A stretch of 59,986 nucleotides of DNA. Source: Kordia sp. GTDB lineage: Bacteria; Bacteroidota; Bacteroidia; Flavobacteriales; Flavobacteriaceae. Each line of letters opens with the position of its first letter. Within the stretch, counting starts at the first letter, position 1. Below are positions 36,735-44,437 of this stretch, piece after piece. The notes beneath the pieces are model-generated. The model saw only the letters and a program-made list of their open reading frames with translations, ran no database searches and had not been told where the DNA came from. A program made the position numbers and the translations under genes. Location: contig NVVR01000017.1 in assembly GCA_002733415.1 (NCBI GenBank), positions 1-59,986 of the forward strand, given 5' to 3'.

Positions 36735-36774
36735 TTTCCCTATGAATGAATTGTTAAAAAAGTCCTACTGCTTC
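36735..36774 (-). promoter_or_regulatory. Leader element copy A (TTTCCCTATG-N16-AGTCCTACTGCTTC)
   Basis: Plus-strand reading: CCCTATG at 36738-36744, sixteen bases, AGTCCTACTGCTTC at 36761-36774. It matches copy B at 33336-33372 in both words and in the exact spacing. It occupies the 85-base gap between the end of the AraC gene and the start of the TonB receptor gene; its last base overlaps the AraC stop codon. Confidence 0.55.
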
Positions 36775-37859
36775 TACTCGGACATTTTTATACTTATTTC
36801 GTACTGCTTAGGTGTCATACCTTCAAGCTTTTTAAAAGTGCTGTAAAAGGTTGACTTTGAGGAAAAACCGGATTCATGAGCTAATCCTAACAAGCTTAAT
36901 TGTGCAGCTTTAGGTGATTGGATAAGTTTTTTAAACTCTGCAACTCTAAAGGAATTGATAAGTTGATAAAAACTAGTTTTAGTGTTGATTATTCTTGACA
37001 ATTCTTTCTCTTTGATCTCTAAATCAATAGCTAAGGTTCTTAAGTTTAAACCGGGATTTGTGTATAGTTTTTTAGCAATGATTTCTTCTTTAATTTTAGT
37101 GAATTCTAATTCATCTTTTTCATTGAATACAGAATTTTCTGAAGGATCAATATTAACCTCCTCTATAACTTCAGGAGTACTAATTTCTTTATAAAGTGTT
37201 TGATTAAAAATTTCTGGCTGTGCCATTCCTTTATAGCCAATCCAATAAATTAATGCACAGGTAGCAATTGTAGAAATTAGGGCAAATATTTCGGGTAAAT
37301 CTTGATTAAATAACCCAACAATATCTTCTGTTATCCATAATACGTAAAACCCTAAATAGATGTATAAAATGGTTTTTATCCATGATAAGGTTTTCAGCTC
37401 CAATTCCGAGTAATAGTTTATTACATTTTTTTGATGTTTAAATAACATATTGAAAACATATAGTATGATTGAAATATTGAAGATGTAGTCGATCATTCGA
37501 AGCAATAAAAAATCAAACTCTCCAATTATAGCTGGAATTAAAATGGTTAAAACAAGTCCAATAACCAGTAATATCCAGGACTTTTTAAGGACGCAACCAT
37601 AAATATTATATTGTACATAAAATAGTAAAAACACTAAACTTGGTAGGCTAACTAATGATGATATTTCAATTGAAAAAGTATTGTAATCTGTTACAGTAGC
37701 ACAAAAAACTTGAAAAACTTCTAGTCCTAAACTGAACAGAAACAATCCTAAATAAATATTAGCTTTAGGTGATTTAAACAAAAAAAGCAACCCTAATACA
37801 AAGGCGGTTGTAAACGCTAGTAAATCAAAAATTTGAAAAAGCTCTAAGGTGATTTGCAT
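36774..37859 (-). CDS. AraC-family regulator with N-terminal membrane domain
   Basis: From the ATG at 37859 the protein has 361 residues. The N-terminal two-thirds contains about seven hydrophobic segments. A linker follows, then a C-terminal AraC DNA-binding domain (last 100 residues) with two helix-turn-helix motifs: NLRTLAIDLEIKEKELSRII and LGLAHESGFSSKSTFYSTFKK. Such membrane-embedded AraC proteins are frequent in Bacteroidota. It probably senses something at the membrane and controls neighbours, most simply the TonB receptor/DUF4249 unit directly downstream. The extra 23 codons of the longer frame start in a non-hydrophobic region and are less likely. Confidence 0.87.
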   Translation of the reverse strand: MQITLELFQIFDLLAFTTAFVLGLLFLFKSPKANIYLGLFLFSLGLEVFQVFCATVTDYNTFSIEISSLVSLPSLVFLLFYVQYNIYGCVLKKSWILLVIGLVLTILIPAIIGEFDFLLLRMIDYIFNISIILYVFNMLFKHQKNVINYYSELELKTLSWIKTILYIYLGFYVLWITEDIVGLFNQDLPEIFALISTIATCALIYWIGYKGMAQPEIFNQTLYKEISTPEVIEEVNIDPSENSVFNEKDELEFTKIKEEIIAKKLYTNPGLNLRTLAIDLEIKEKELSRIINTKTSFYQLINSFRVAEFKKLIQSPKAAQLSLLGLAHESGFSSKSTFYSTFKKLEGMTPKQYEISIKMSE

Positions 37860-37952
37860 GTATAAGGATAAAATCGATGTTCTCGATGCAAGCATACGAG
37901 GTATAGGTTTAACAATATTGTTTTTCAACCAAGGAAAGCCTTGGAAATTAAT

Positions 37953-37975
37953 CTCACTAGTGGGTTTAAAGTTTA
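37953..37975. repeat. Short palindromic intergenic repeat (CTCACTAGTGGGTTTAAA)
   Basis: This is a member of the CCCACTAGTGGGTTTA group in the spacer between two divergent genes. Close by, CCAAGG (37929-37934) and CCTTGG (37939-37944) form a small separate hairpin. See the other members at 6304, 15336 and 39736. Confidence 0.5.
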
Positions 37976-38063
37976 TAAATTTAAGAAAATGAACTGATAA
38001 AGGTTAAAAAAGAAACACTATTTTAGCAACCATATCGTTGTAAGATAACCATACTGAACTATC

Positions 38064-39737
38064 ATGATTTTAAAATATATAAAAATAAGTTTCTTTTTTT
38101 TAGGAGCAATTGCTTTTGCTCAAGAAGAAATTACCGATACAACTTCAATAAAAAGTAAAATAGCTGACAGTGTAAAAACTCAGATAAACATTGTAATAAA
38201 GGATACATTACAAGTTAAGAGAGATACAATATTAGTGGTAAAGAATAGTATTCTGAAGAGTGATTCTAATAGTGCACTTAAGTTAAAGGATACCATTAAA
38301 AAAGATTCTTTACAACTAGCTTTTTTGAAATTAAAAAGCGCGATTAAAGAGAGACCAGATTATGCCTATGCAAGTAAAGTTGATAGTTTATGGTTAAAAG
38401 AATTGTATAGTAATGATTTGTATGATTCAATCCATCATATTAGAAAAAATGTAACAGCGGATACGATTTACTACCCAGAATTATCTAAAGACACCTTAAT
38501 AGCTCGGTTAAAACGATTGAACGATAGGACTCCTTTTAATATAGAGTACAACCCTATTTTAGAAAGTGTTATCAAACGTTTTTTAAAGAATCGACAACAT
38601 ACTTTAGAGCGATTAATGGCTTTAAGTACGTATTACTTCCCTCATTTCGAAAAGGAGTTAGACGCACACAACATGCCGTTGGAATTAAAATATTTGGCAA
38701 TTGTTGAATCTGCTTTAAATCCAAGAGCAAAGTCTAGGGTAGGTGCAACAGGCTTATGGCAATTTATGTATGCAACAGGGAAAGAGCATGGTTTGAATGT
38801 AAATTCATATGTTGATGAACGCAGTGATTTAGACAAATCAACTAAAGCGGCATGTGAGTACTTAACTCGTGTATACAATCGATTTAAAGATTGGGATTTA
38901 GCCTTAGCATCTTACAACTCAGGTCCTGGAAATGTATCGAAAGCGATCCGTCGTTCAGGAGGAAACAAAAATTATTGGAATATACGTTCGTTTTTACCTC
39001 GAGAAACGGCAGGTTATGTGCCTATTTTTCAAGCCACCATGTATGTGTTTGAATTTGCGAAGGAACATAATTTAAGACCACAAATGCCAAAATATCAATA
39101 TTTTGAAGTGGATACCATTCGTGTAAAAAAGAAAATTTCTTTGAAACATGTTTCTGAATTATTAGGCATAACAATGGAGGATCTTCAGTTTATGAATCCT
39201 TCATACAAATTAGATATTATCCCAGTTATAAAAGGAGAAAACTATGTATTGCGATTGCCTAAAACACATATCGGGAAATTTGTAACTCATGAAGAAGCTA
39301 TTTATGCATATGCCAATAAAGATTTTAATAAACGTGAAAAGCCGTTACCTGAATTAGTAAAAACATCAAATAGAATTAGATATAGAGTTCGTTCAGGAGA
39401 TTTTTTAGGTAAAATAGCTAAAAGATATGGCGTAAGAGTAAGTTCCATAAAACGATGGAATGGTTTGCGATCAAATAGGTTGAAAATTGGACAGCGTTTA
39501 ATTATTTATCCTAGGTATCCACAAAAAGTGGTGTCTAAAAAAGCGATAAAAAAATCATCTAAGAAGTCCTCTTCAAAAATGAAGACAACAGGAAGATATA
39601 CTGTGAGACAAGGAGATACGTTGTATGGTATTGCTAAAAAATATTCAGGAGTATCTGCCGATAATATTAAAACATATAATAACCTATCTAACTCAGGTTT
39701 AAAACCAGGAATGATTTTAAAAATACCAAAAGGTTAA
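38064..39737 (+). CDS. MltD-like lytic transglycosylase with two LysM domains
   Basis: A 557-residue envelope enzyme predicted to cleave peptidoglycan glycan strands. Signal peptide: residues 1-20 (ending FAQ). Residues about 25-130 are a charged, low-complexity region. The GH23 lysozyme-like domain spans about 185-330, with the catalytic Glu in IVESALNPRAKS (near residue 215) and GATGLWQFMYATG. Two LysM modules close the protein: about 435-482 (YRVRSGDFLGKIAKRYG) and 512-556 (YTVRQGDTLYGIAKKYSG), which bind peptidoglycan. The architecture matches MltD. A short palindromic repeat overlaps its stop codon. Confidence 0.92.
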   Translation: MILKYIKISFFFLGAIAFAQEEITDTTSIKSKIADSVKTQINIVIKDTLQVKRDTILVVKNSILKSDSNSALKLKDTIKKDSLQLAFLKLKSAIKERPDYAYASKVDSLWLKELYSNDLYDSIHHIRKNVTADTIYYPELSKDTLIARLKRLNDRTPFNIEYNPILESVIKRFLKNRQHTLERLMALSTYYFPHFEKELDAHNMPLELKYLAIVESALNPRAKSRVGATGLWQFMYATGKEHGLNVNSYVDERSDLDKSTKAACEYLTRVYNRFKDWDLALASYNSGPGNVSKAIRRSGGNKNYWNIRSFLPRETAGYVPIFQATMYVFEFAKEHNLRPQMPKYQYFEVDTIRVKKKISLKHVSELLGITMEDLQFMNPSYKLDIIPVIKGENYVLRLPKTHIGKFVTHEEAIYAYANKDFNKREKPLPELVKTSNRIRYRVRSGDFLGKIAKRYGVRVSSIKRWNGLRSNRLKIGQRLIIYPRYPQKVVSKKAIKKSSKKSSSKMKTTGRYTVRQGDTLYGIAKKYSGVSADNIKTYNNLSNSGLKPGMILKIPKG

Positions 39738-39775
39738 CCCACTTGTGAGGTTTACTATTAAACTAAAGTTTAATA
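39736..39775. repeat. Short palindromic repeat overlapping the transglycosylase stop codon
   Basis: AACCCACTTGTGAGGTTTAC (39736-39755) is a variant of the CCCACTAGTGGGTTTA repeat. It is followed by a separate perfect palindrome, TATTAAACT at 39756-39764 and AGTTTAATA at 39767-39775. A GTTTACT/AGTAAAC pair (39750-39756, 39791-39797) encloses the palindrome. Together they could fold into an RNA 3' end structure. Confidence 0.45.
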
Positions 39776-39864
39776 CAAGAGACTATTTTTAGTAAACTTC
39801 CCTCAAGGGATTGTTTTGGTATAAAGTTTGAGAGTATAAAAAGAAAATAAATCAACACAGAAAC

Positions 39865-40845
39865 ATGTCATATAAAAGCATTCTTATCCTAGTACTCTCG
39901 TTATTTCTTTTTTCATGTAAAGAAGATACTAAAAAAGAGAAACGTTATTTACCTTCATCCGGAGGAACAACAAATATATTAACTATTGTGTCTGACGACT
40001 CTTTATGGAATGGAGCTGTTGGAGATGCTACAAGAGCTATTTTTGCAGCACCAGTTTATGGGTTGCCTCAAGAGGAACCTATTTTTACTTTAAAGCAAAT
40101 GAAACCGAAAGCATTTCATGATTTTGTTAAAAAAAGTAGAACTTTTGTGGAGTTAAAAAAAGGCACTCCTAAAGGAATTAAGTTTATAAAGGACGTATAT
40201 GCCACACCTCAATTAGGGATTGTAATTTCAGGAAAAAATAATGAAGAATTAATAAGTGTTTTAACAGAAAACGCCACATTAATGACTGATAAAATTAAAT
40301 TGGTTGAGGTTACTCATAAAGTAAAAGAAATGGCAAAAAACCGATTGGATATTAAGGAGGTTTCGGACACATTTGGGATAGACTTAACAGTATTGTTTAG
40401 TTATAGAATAGCGAAGAAAACGGATGATTTTGTATGGCTACGTAAAGAGATTAAAAATGGCGACATGAATTTAATGATTTATGAAGTGCCTTACGGAACA
40501 ATTAAAAACGACAGTTTAGCAATTAATAATATTGTGAAATTACGTGATTCAATAGGAAAAACACATGTACCTGGCCCAGTTAAAAATTCCTATATGATAA
40601 CAGAGAAACACTTTTCTCCATACTTAGGAACAACAATAATAAATGGTAAAACTGCTTTAGAAACCCGTGGAGTTTGGGATGTGAAAAATGATTATATGGC
40701 AGGGCCATTTATCAACTATATTTTTGACGACAAAAAAAACAACCGCCAATTGGTATTAGAAGGGTTTACTTATGCGCCTCAAATTGCTAAAAGAGACTAT
40801 ATGTTTGAACTAGAATCGATAATTAGATCTATTAAAATAAAATAA
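39865..40845 (+). CDS. DUF4837-family lipoprotein
   Basis: A 326-residue lipoprotein with signal peptide and lipobox (LFLFSCKED, Cys near residue 18). The mature sequence matches the DUF4837 family of Bacteroidota, with hallmarks such as the opening SGGTTNILTIVSDDSLWNG and the ending GPFINYIFDDKKNNRQLVLEG. Molecular function is unknown. It follows the transglycosylase in the same direction with a 127-base gap, and this pairing suggests an envelope role. It converges with the first TerB-like gene, which ends one base away. Confidence 0.85.
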   Translation: MSYKSILILVLSLFLFSCKEDTKKEKRYLPSSGGTTNILTIVSDDSLWNGAVGDATRAIFAAPVYGLPQEEPIFTLKQMKPKAFHDFVKKSRTFVELKKGTPKGIKFIKDVYATPQLGIVISGKNNEELISVLTENATLMTDKIKLVEVTHKVKEMAKNRLDIKEVSDTFGIDLTVLFSYRIAKKTDDFVWLRKEIKNGDMNLMIYEVPYGTIKNDSLAINNIVKLRDSIGKTHVPGPVKNSYMITEKHFSPYLGTTIINGKTALETRGVWDVKNDYMAGPFINYIFDDKKNNRQLVLEGFTYAPQIAKRDYMFELESIIRSIKIK

Positions 40846-40846
40846 T

Positions 40847-41209
40847 TTAATGTGTTAATTCAGCATTCTGAGTTCCTTTTAAAAGATTAGATAGATTCAT
40901 CATCATATTTTTTTCTAAGGCATCATATTCACCATCACACATGAATAATAATTCAATTTCATAAAGTAGTAAGTCTACTTCATTATTATTGAATTTATGT
41001 TTATTAGTGTATGCTAAAATTTTCTGTAAACTCTGATAGTCATTATCTTTAGTTAATTCCTTCAAAATATTGTCATAAATGTTATTATCCACTTTTGAGA
41101 GAATTAAATCCTTTTCTTCATCATCAAAAAAATAATCAGCATGTGCGGAATATAATAAGGTGTAAGCTAAAAATTCATCATTTGTCCAATGTTGTGCAGG
41201 TTGTTTCAT
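40847..41209 (-). CDS. TerB-like small acidic protein, copy 1
   Basis: A 120-residue all-helical protein. The region ADYFFDDEEKDLILSKVD and, near the end, FMCDGEYDALEKNMMM resemble the DG-x-x-x-x-E helices of the TerB/tellurite-resistance fold, in which acidic residues bind metal. The assignment is tentative. It differs from the neighbouring copy at 41674-42036 at 25 of 120 positions by my count (about 79 percent identity), same strand and length. The upstream (AAGTTACTGATTTTTAATGA) and downstream (AATGTGTTAA) flanks are also duplicated. Its function is unknown. Confidence 0.78.
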   Translation of the reverse strand: MKQPAQHWTNDEFLAYTLLYSAHADYFFDDEEKDLILSKVDNNIYDNILKELTKDNDYQSLQKILAYTNKHKFNNNEVDLLLYEIELLFMCDGEYDALEKNMMMNLSNLLKGTQNAELTH

Positions 41210-41673
41210 AAAATATAAGTTAAGAGTGTGAAAAAATTAGAAGTAAAATCGGGGTGCTACAAGTTACTGATTTTTAATGAGATACAAAAGAGGCTTGGGA
41301 GTAAAAAAATAAAATTAAGTTGACATCCTTTCAGGTTTTAAGTCACAAAATCACTCTGCTAAAGCTAATTTTTATAGTATTTACTGGTAAAATTGGCACA
41401 GGTAAATGAACATGACAATTTAAAAAAAGGTCAAAACAGGAAGCATATAGAAGTAATATCCATTAATACTACAGCTTCATTACAAGGAATAGATTATTCA
41501 GCTGATTTAAAATTATAGGAAATACTATTTTTGATTCCGTAACGATTACGGACACGTCTTTTTTAGAAATCAAAATCACCAATAAGTAACAGATACAATC
41601 GGAATATTCGATGATCAAAAAAAGGCAAAAGGCGTTACCCACGCATTATTTAAGGTTGAATAATTTTTAAATT
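41210..41673. other. Spacer between duplicated genes, with coding remnants
   Basis: No intact gene is present in these 464 bases. The first 70 bases are the duplicated leader of copy 1. From about 41420 onward the plus strand contains protein-like fragments in shifting frames (see the pseudogene entry). A decayed gene between the two TerB-like copies is the likeliest explanation. Confidence 0.4.
41420..41663 (+). pseudogene. Decayed coding remnant, family not identified
   Basis: Three plus-strand fragments read like one broken protein: IEVISINTTASLQGIDYSAD (about 41450-41510), then after a frameshift NTIFDSVTITDTSFLEIKIT (about 41521-41580), then GIFDDQKKAKGVTHALFKVE ending in TAA at 41661-41663. 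Each lies in a different or interrupted frame. The composition is protein-like, unlike the AT-rich spacers nearby. I cannot name the family. Chance cannot be excluded. Confidence 0.28.
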
Positions 41674-42036
41674 TTAATGTGTTAACTCAGTCTTATTTTT
41701 GTTTTTTAAAAGATTAGATAGATTCATCATCATATTTTTTTCTAAAATGTCGTAGTCTCCATCACACATAAACAATAGTTTAATGTCATATAATAAGCGA
41801 TCGACTCTATCATTACTGTACTTGTGTTCTTGAGTGTACGCTAAAATTTTCTGTAAACTCTGGTAATCATTGTCTTTCGATAATTCCCGAAGAATATTTT
41901 CATAAATAGCGTAATCAACTTTTGAGAGAATTAAGTCTTTTTCCTCATTATCAAAAAAGTAATCTACATGTGCTGAATACAATAGCGTATATGCTAAAAA
42001 TTCATCATTGGTCCAATGTTGTATAGACTGTTTCAT
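41674..42036 (-). CDS. TerB-like small acidic protein, copy 2
   Basis: A 120-residue paralogue of the gene at 40847-41209, same strand, 827 bases away. The acidic helices VDYFFDNEEKDLILSKVD and FMCDGDYDILEKNMMM are conserved, as are NDEFLAYTLLYSAH and DYQSLQKILAYT. Most differences are conservative, and the last residues before ELTH are the most variable. This looks like a tandem duplication kept under selection. A TerB-type fold is suggested by the helical pattern and the DG-x-x-x-x-E motif, but not proven. Confidence 0.78.
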   Translation of the reverse strand: MKQSIQHWTNDEFLAYTLLYSAHVDYFFDNEEKDLILSKVDYAIYENILRELSKDNDYQSLQKILAYTQEHKYSNDRVDRLLYDIKLLFMCDGDYDILEKNMMMNLSNLLKNKNKTELTH

Positions 42037-42127
42037 AGGGATGTGATTTAAAGGTTAGGAGTAGTACTAAGTTACTGATTTTTAATGAAATAATAAAGGC
42101 ATTTGCAGTTAAAAAACATTTTAAAAC

Positions 42128-42166
42128 ATATAAAAAGCCTTATCAATTAGACAAGGCTTTTTATAT
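42128..42166 (-). terminator. Rho-independent terminator of the AhpD-like gene
   Basis: The arms ATATAAAAAGCCTT (42128-42141) and AAGGCTTTTTATAT (42153-42166) pair over 14 bases with an 11-base loop. On the minus strand the stem ends in T-rich sequence. It sits 25 bases past the stop of the 42191-42781 gene. Confidence 0.8.
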
Positions 42167-42190
42167 TATGATTGTAGTAAAACTAATTAA

Positions 42191-42781
42191 TTAAACGTGT
42201 TTTCCTTTTTCCCAACCGTGTTTTCCTAAGTATTGATTTCCTGATTCAATAGCGCCTTCCTCAATAGAAGTCCCCATAGAATCATTCCATCTGTTTAAGT
42301 ACCCAAATAAAGAAATTACTCCAAGCATCTCAACAATATCACCTTCATCCCAATATTTATGGAGTTCATTCTGAATAGATTCATCTACAGCATTAGGAAC
42401 AATTGAAGCAGCCAATGAAAAATCTAAGGCGGCACGTTCAGCAGCTGAAAAAGCAGGATGGGTTTTATATTCCCAAATATTATCTAATTGTTCTTGTTCT
42501 GCACCGTAACGTTCAGCAGCTCTAATGGCATGTGCCTGACAGTATCTACAACCAGTAGCGTTACTTGAAACCCATGCAATCATACGTTTTAAAGCTGAAG
42601 TAACCTTACCTTCATTTGCCATAACCGCTTTGTTTAAGTTGATAAAAGCTTTTGAAATGGCTGGTCTGCGTTGCATTGTCAATACAGAATTAGGACAGAA
42701 CCCCAATGTTTCATTAAAAAAAGCAGCTAACTTTTGAGTTTCCGAGTCGTGATCGGCAGATAATGGCGTTACTAAAGGCAT
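42191..42781 (-). CDS. AhpD-like carboxymuconolactone decarboxylase-family protein
   Basis: A 196-residue protein of the AhpD/CMD superfamily, in the peroxidase-related subgroup. The redox-active CxxC is in CRYCQAH (Cys78 and Cys81), preceded by the helix KRMIAWVSSNATG. AhpD proteins reduce peroxides or act as thiol partners of alkyl hydroperoxide reductase. The divergent neighbour encodes an OsmC-type peroxidase, so a shared role in organic-peroxide defence is plausible. The start ATG at 42781 gives the family-typical N-terminus. Confidence 0.87.
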   Translation of the reverse strand: MPLVTPLSADHDSETQKLAAFFNETLGFCPNSVLTMQRRPAISKAFINLNKAVMANEGKVTSALKRMIAWVSSNATGCRYCQAHAIRAAERYGAEQEQLDNIWEYKTHPAFSAAERAALDFSLAASIVPNAVDESIQNELHKYWDEGDIVEMLGVISLFGYLNRWNDSMGTSIEEGAIESGNQYLGKHGWEKGKHV

Positions 42782-42810
42782 GTATGTTGTTTTTAAGTTA
42801 AATTATAATA

Positions 42811-42832
42811 TCATTCTCGCGTAGGCGGGAAT
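42811..42832. repeat. Short GC-rich repeat (CATTCTCGCGTAGGCGGGAAT)
   Basis: This palindromic word, with ATTCTCGC facing GGCGGGAAT, stands out in AT-rich spacer between the divergent AhpD and OsmC genes. The same type of word (ATTCCCGC..GCGGGAAT) is, to my recollection, a common dispersed element in many bacterial genomes. No function can be assigned. Confidence 0.45.
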
Positions 42833-42937
42833 TTGGTTGACTAAAATACATTTTCTATTTGTATTTTGAATTCGAGTACAGTCTTTAATTATAGAGATTC
42901 CTTACATTTACACATACAGTTTATAAAAATTAATTTA

Positions 42938-43360
42938 ATGGATAAGAATATAGTAAAAACCTATTGGAAAGGTGAAATGACTTTTGACGCAACTAATCCG
43001 GGAGGGAACTTAGTAATGGATGCTTCAAAAGAAATAGGAGGGAACGATAATGGATTGCGTCCTAAAGCAATGATGTTAGCTTCTTTGGCTGGTTGTTCAG
43101 GGATTGATATTGCTATGTTGGTAAAGAAAATGAAGGTAGAAATAGATACTTTTGATATTGAAATTGAGGCAGAATTAACTGATGAGCATCCTAGATTTTA
43201 TCATAAAGTTCATTGTGTGTATAATTTTTACGGGACTGATTTAAACGAAAAGAAAATTAAAAAAATTATTGACTTATCAGTGGATAAATACTGCGGTGTG
43301 ATGGAAATGTTTCGTCAGTTTGCAGAAGTGACCATTGCGGTTAAATATCATAATTCGTAA
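42938..43360 (+). CDS. OsmC-family protein
   Basis: A 140-residue OsmC/Ohr-fold protein from the ATG at 42938. The reading frame is open back to a TTG at 42866, but the extra residues do not fit the family and the ATG gives the usual N-terminal strand (VKTYWKGEMTFDA). Two conserved cysteines, in LASLAGCSGIDI and KYCGVMEMF, are the thiol pair that reduces organic hydroperoxides in the family. It is divergent from the AhpD-like gene and ends three bases before a methyltransferase gene in the same direction. Confidence 0.88.
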   Translation: MDKNIVKTYWKGEMTFDATNPGGNLVMDASKEIGGNDNGLRPKAMMLASLAGCSGIDIAMLVKKMKVEIDTFDIEIEAELTDEHPRFYHKVHCVYNFYGTDLNEKKIKKIIDLSVDKYCGVMEMFRQFAEVTIAVKYHNS

Positions 43361-43362
43361 AA

Positions 43363-44157
43363 ATGTCTGCAGAAAACTATTTAGAACTTAATAAAGAGTC
43401 GTGGAATAAGAGAACCGCACATCATATTACATCTGATTTCTATGCAATGGGTGATTTTAAAGCAGGGAAGACCTCTTTAATGGATATTGAGTTAGGATTG
43501 CTAGGAGATATAAAGGGCAAGCGTATTTTGCATTTACAATGTCATTTTGGACAGGATAGTTTGTCATTAGCAAGAATGGGTGCAAAAGTAACCGGTATTG
43601 ATTTGTCTGACAAGGCCATTGAAACTGCAAAGGAATTAAATACAGAATTGAACTTAGATGCAGAGTTTATCGTTTCAGATGTATATGACCTACCGAATAA
43701 TTTACAAGGTGAATTTGATATTGTATATACTTCATATGGAACCATTGGTTGGTTACCTGATATGAATAAATGGGGAAGTGTAATCAATCATTTTCTAAAA
43801 CCAAAAGGGAAGTTCGTATTTGTAGAATTTCACCCAAATGTATGGATGTATGATGATGATTTTACGCATGTGAAATACAATTATTTTAAGGACGACGCTA
43901 TTATAGAAGAGGAGGAAGGTACTTATGCGGATAAAGAAGCAGATATAAAGTCTAAAGAAGTAAGTTGGAATCACGGATTGAGTGAAGTAATATCTGGTTT
44001 ATTAAATAACGGTTTAATTATAAGTAATTTCAAAGAGTATAATTATTCTCCTTATGATTGTTTTTCACATACTGAAAAAATAGGCGACAGGAAATATCAA
44101 ATAAAAGCTTTTGGAAACAAAATGCCGCTTTGTTATTCAATAGTTGCGAGTAAGTAA
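43363..44157 (+). CDS. SAM-dependent methyltransferase
   Basis: A 264-residue class I methyltransferase. Motif I reads RILHLQCHFGQDSLSLARMGA (about residues 54-74), where HLQCHFGQ replaces the usual DxGxGxG; this variant is seen in a recognisable Bacteroidota subgroup. It is followed by GIDLSDKAIETA and the motif IV-like IVYTSYGTIGWL. The cofactor site therefore looks intact, but the substrate is unknown. It lies three bases after the OsmC gene, likely on the same transcript. A region of intergenic repeats begins directly after its stop. Confidence 0.87.
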   Translation: MSAENYLELNKESWNKRTAHHITSDFYAMGDFKAGKTSLMDIELGLLGDIKGKRILHLQCHFGQDSLSLARMGAKVTGIDLSDKAIETAKELNTELNLDAEFIVSDVYDLPNNLQGEFDIVYTSYGTIGWLPDMNKWGSVINHFLKPKGKFVFVEFHPNVWMYDDDFTHVKYNYFKDDAIIEEEEGTYADKEADIKSKEVSWNHGLSEVISGLLNNGLIISNFKEYNYSPYDCFSHTEKIGDRKYQIKAFGNKMPLCYSIVASK

Positions 44158-44158
44158 A

Positions 44159-44216
44159 GTTCTCGAGTGAAATATTGTTTCCATTTCATTACAACTATAT
44201 TTCACTCGAACTAACG
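44159..44216. repeat. Intergenic repeat unit A1 (outer left of the GIY-YIG gene)
   Basis: The unit starts GTTCTCGAGTGAAATAT and ends ATATTTCACTCGAACTAACG. It is a diverged direct copy of unit B1 at 44731-44789: both share TTCATTACA-type interiors and the CTATATTTCACTCGAACT end. Its internal TCGAGTGAAATAT/ATATTTCACTCGA words are inverted, so each unit can fold by itself. Confidence 0.7.
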
Positions 44217-44261
44217 TTTGTATTATAATTATAAGAGAGAAGGTTAAAAAATAATATTACT

Positions 44262-44299
44262 CGTCAGTTCGGGTGGTTTTTCGAAGAGAAACGTAGAAA
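44262..44299. repeat. Intergenic repeat unit A2
   Basis: The unit starts CGTCAGTTCGGGTGGTTTTT and continues CGAAGAGAAACGTAGAA. It is a direct copy of the left part of A3 (44346) and B2 (44835). It lacks the right-hand GTATCGAGAAC end, so it looks truncated. Confidence 0.68.
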
Positions 44300-44345
44300 T
44301 TTTTATTCTATTTACATTGAATAAGGTGGTGTTTTATCAAGGAAT

Positions 44346-44411
44346 CGTCAGTTCGAGTGATTTTTCGAAGAGTAGCGTAGAATCCCGATAGCTATTGGGA
44401 GTATCGAGAAC
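44346..44411. repeat. Repeat unit A3, left inverted copy flanking the GIY-YIG gene
   Basis: It begins CGTCAGTTCGAGTGATTTTT and ends GTATCGAGAAC; inside is the palindrome CCCGATAGCTATTGGG. Its two ends are the reverse complement of the ends of unit B1 on the other side of the nuclease gene (GTTCTCGATAC ... CACTCGAACTGACG). A3 and B1 thus form imperfect terminal inverted repeats around the gene. Confidence 0.72.
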
Positions 44412-44437
44412 TAGTTTAGTAATTGAAAAGCTATTGC

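Noticed and set aside
41420..41663. Remnant considered as a broken hotdog-fold thioesterase
   Set aside because: The fragments look protein-like but too few residues match any family I can recall; listed only as an unidentified remnant.
42866..42937. N-terminal extension of the OsmC gene from a TTG codon
   Set aside because: The extra 24 residues do not fit OsmC proteins; the ATG at 42938 gives the usual start.
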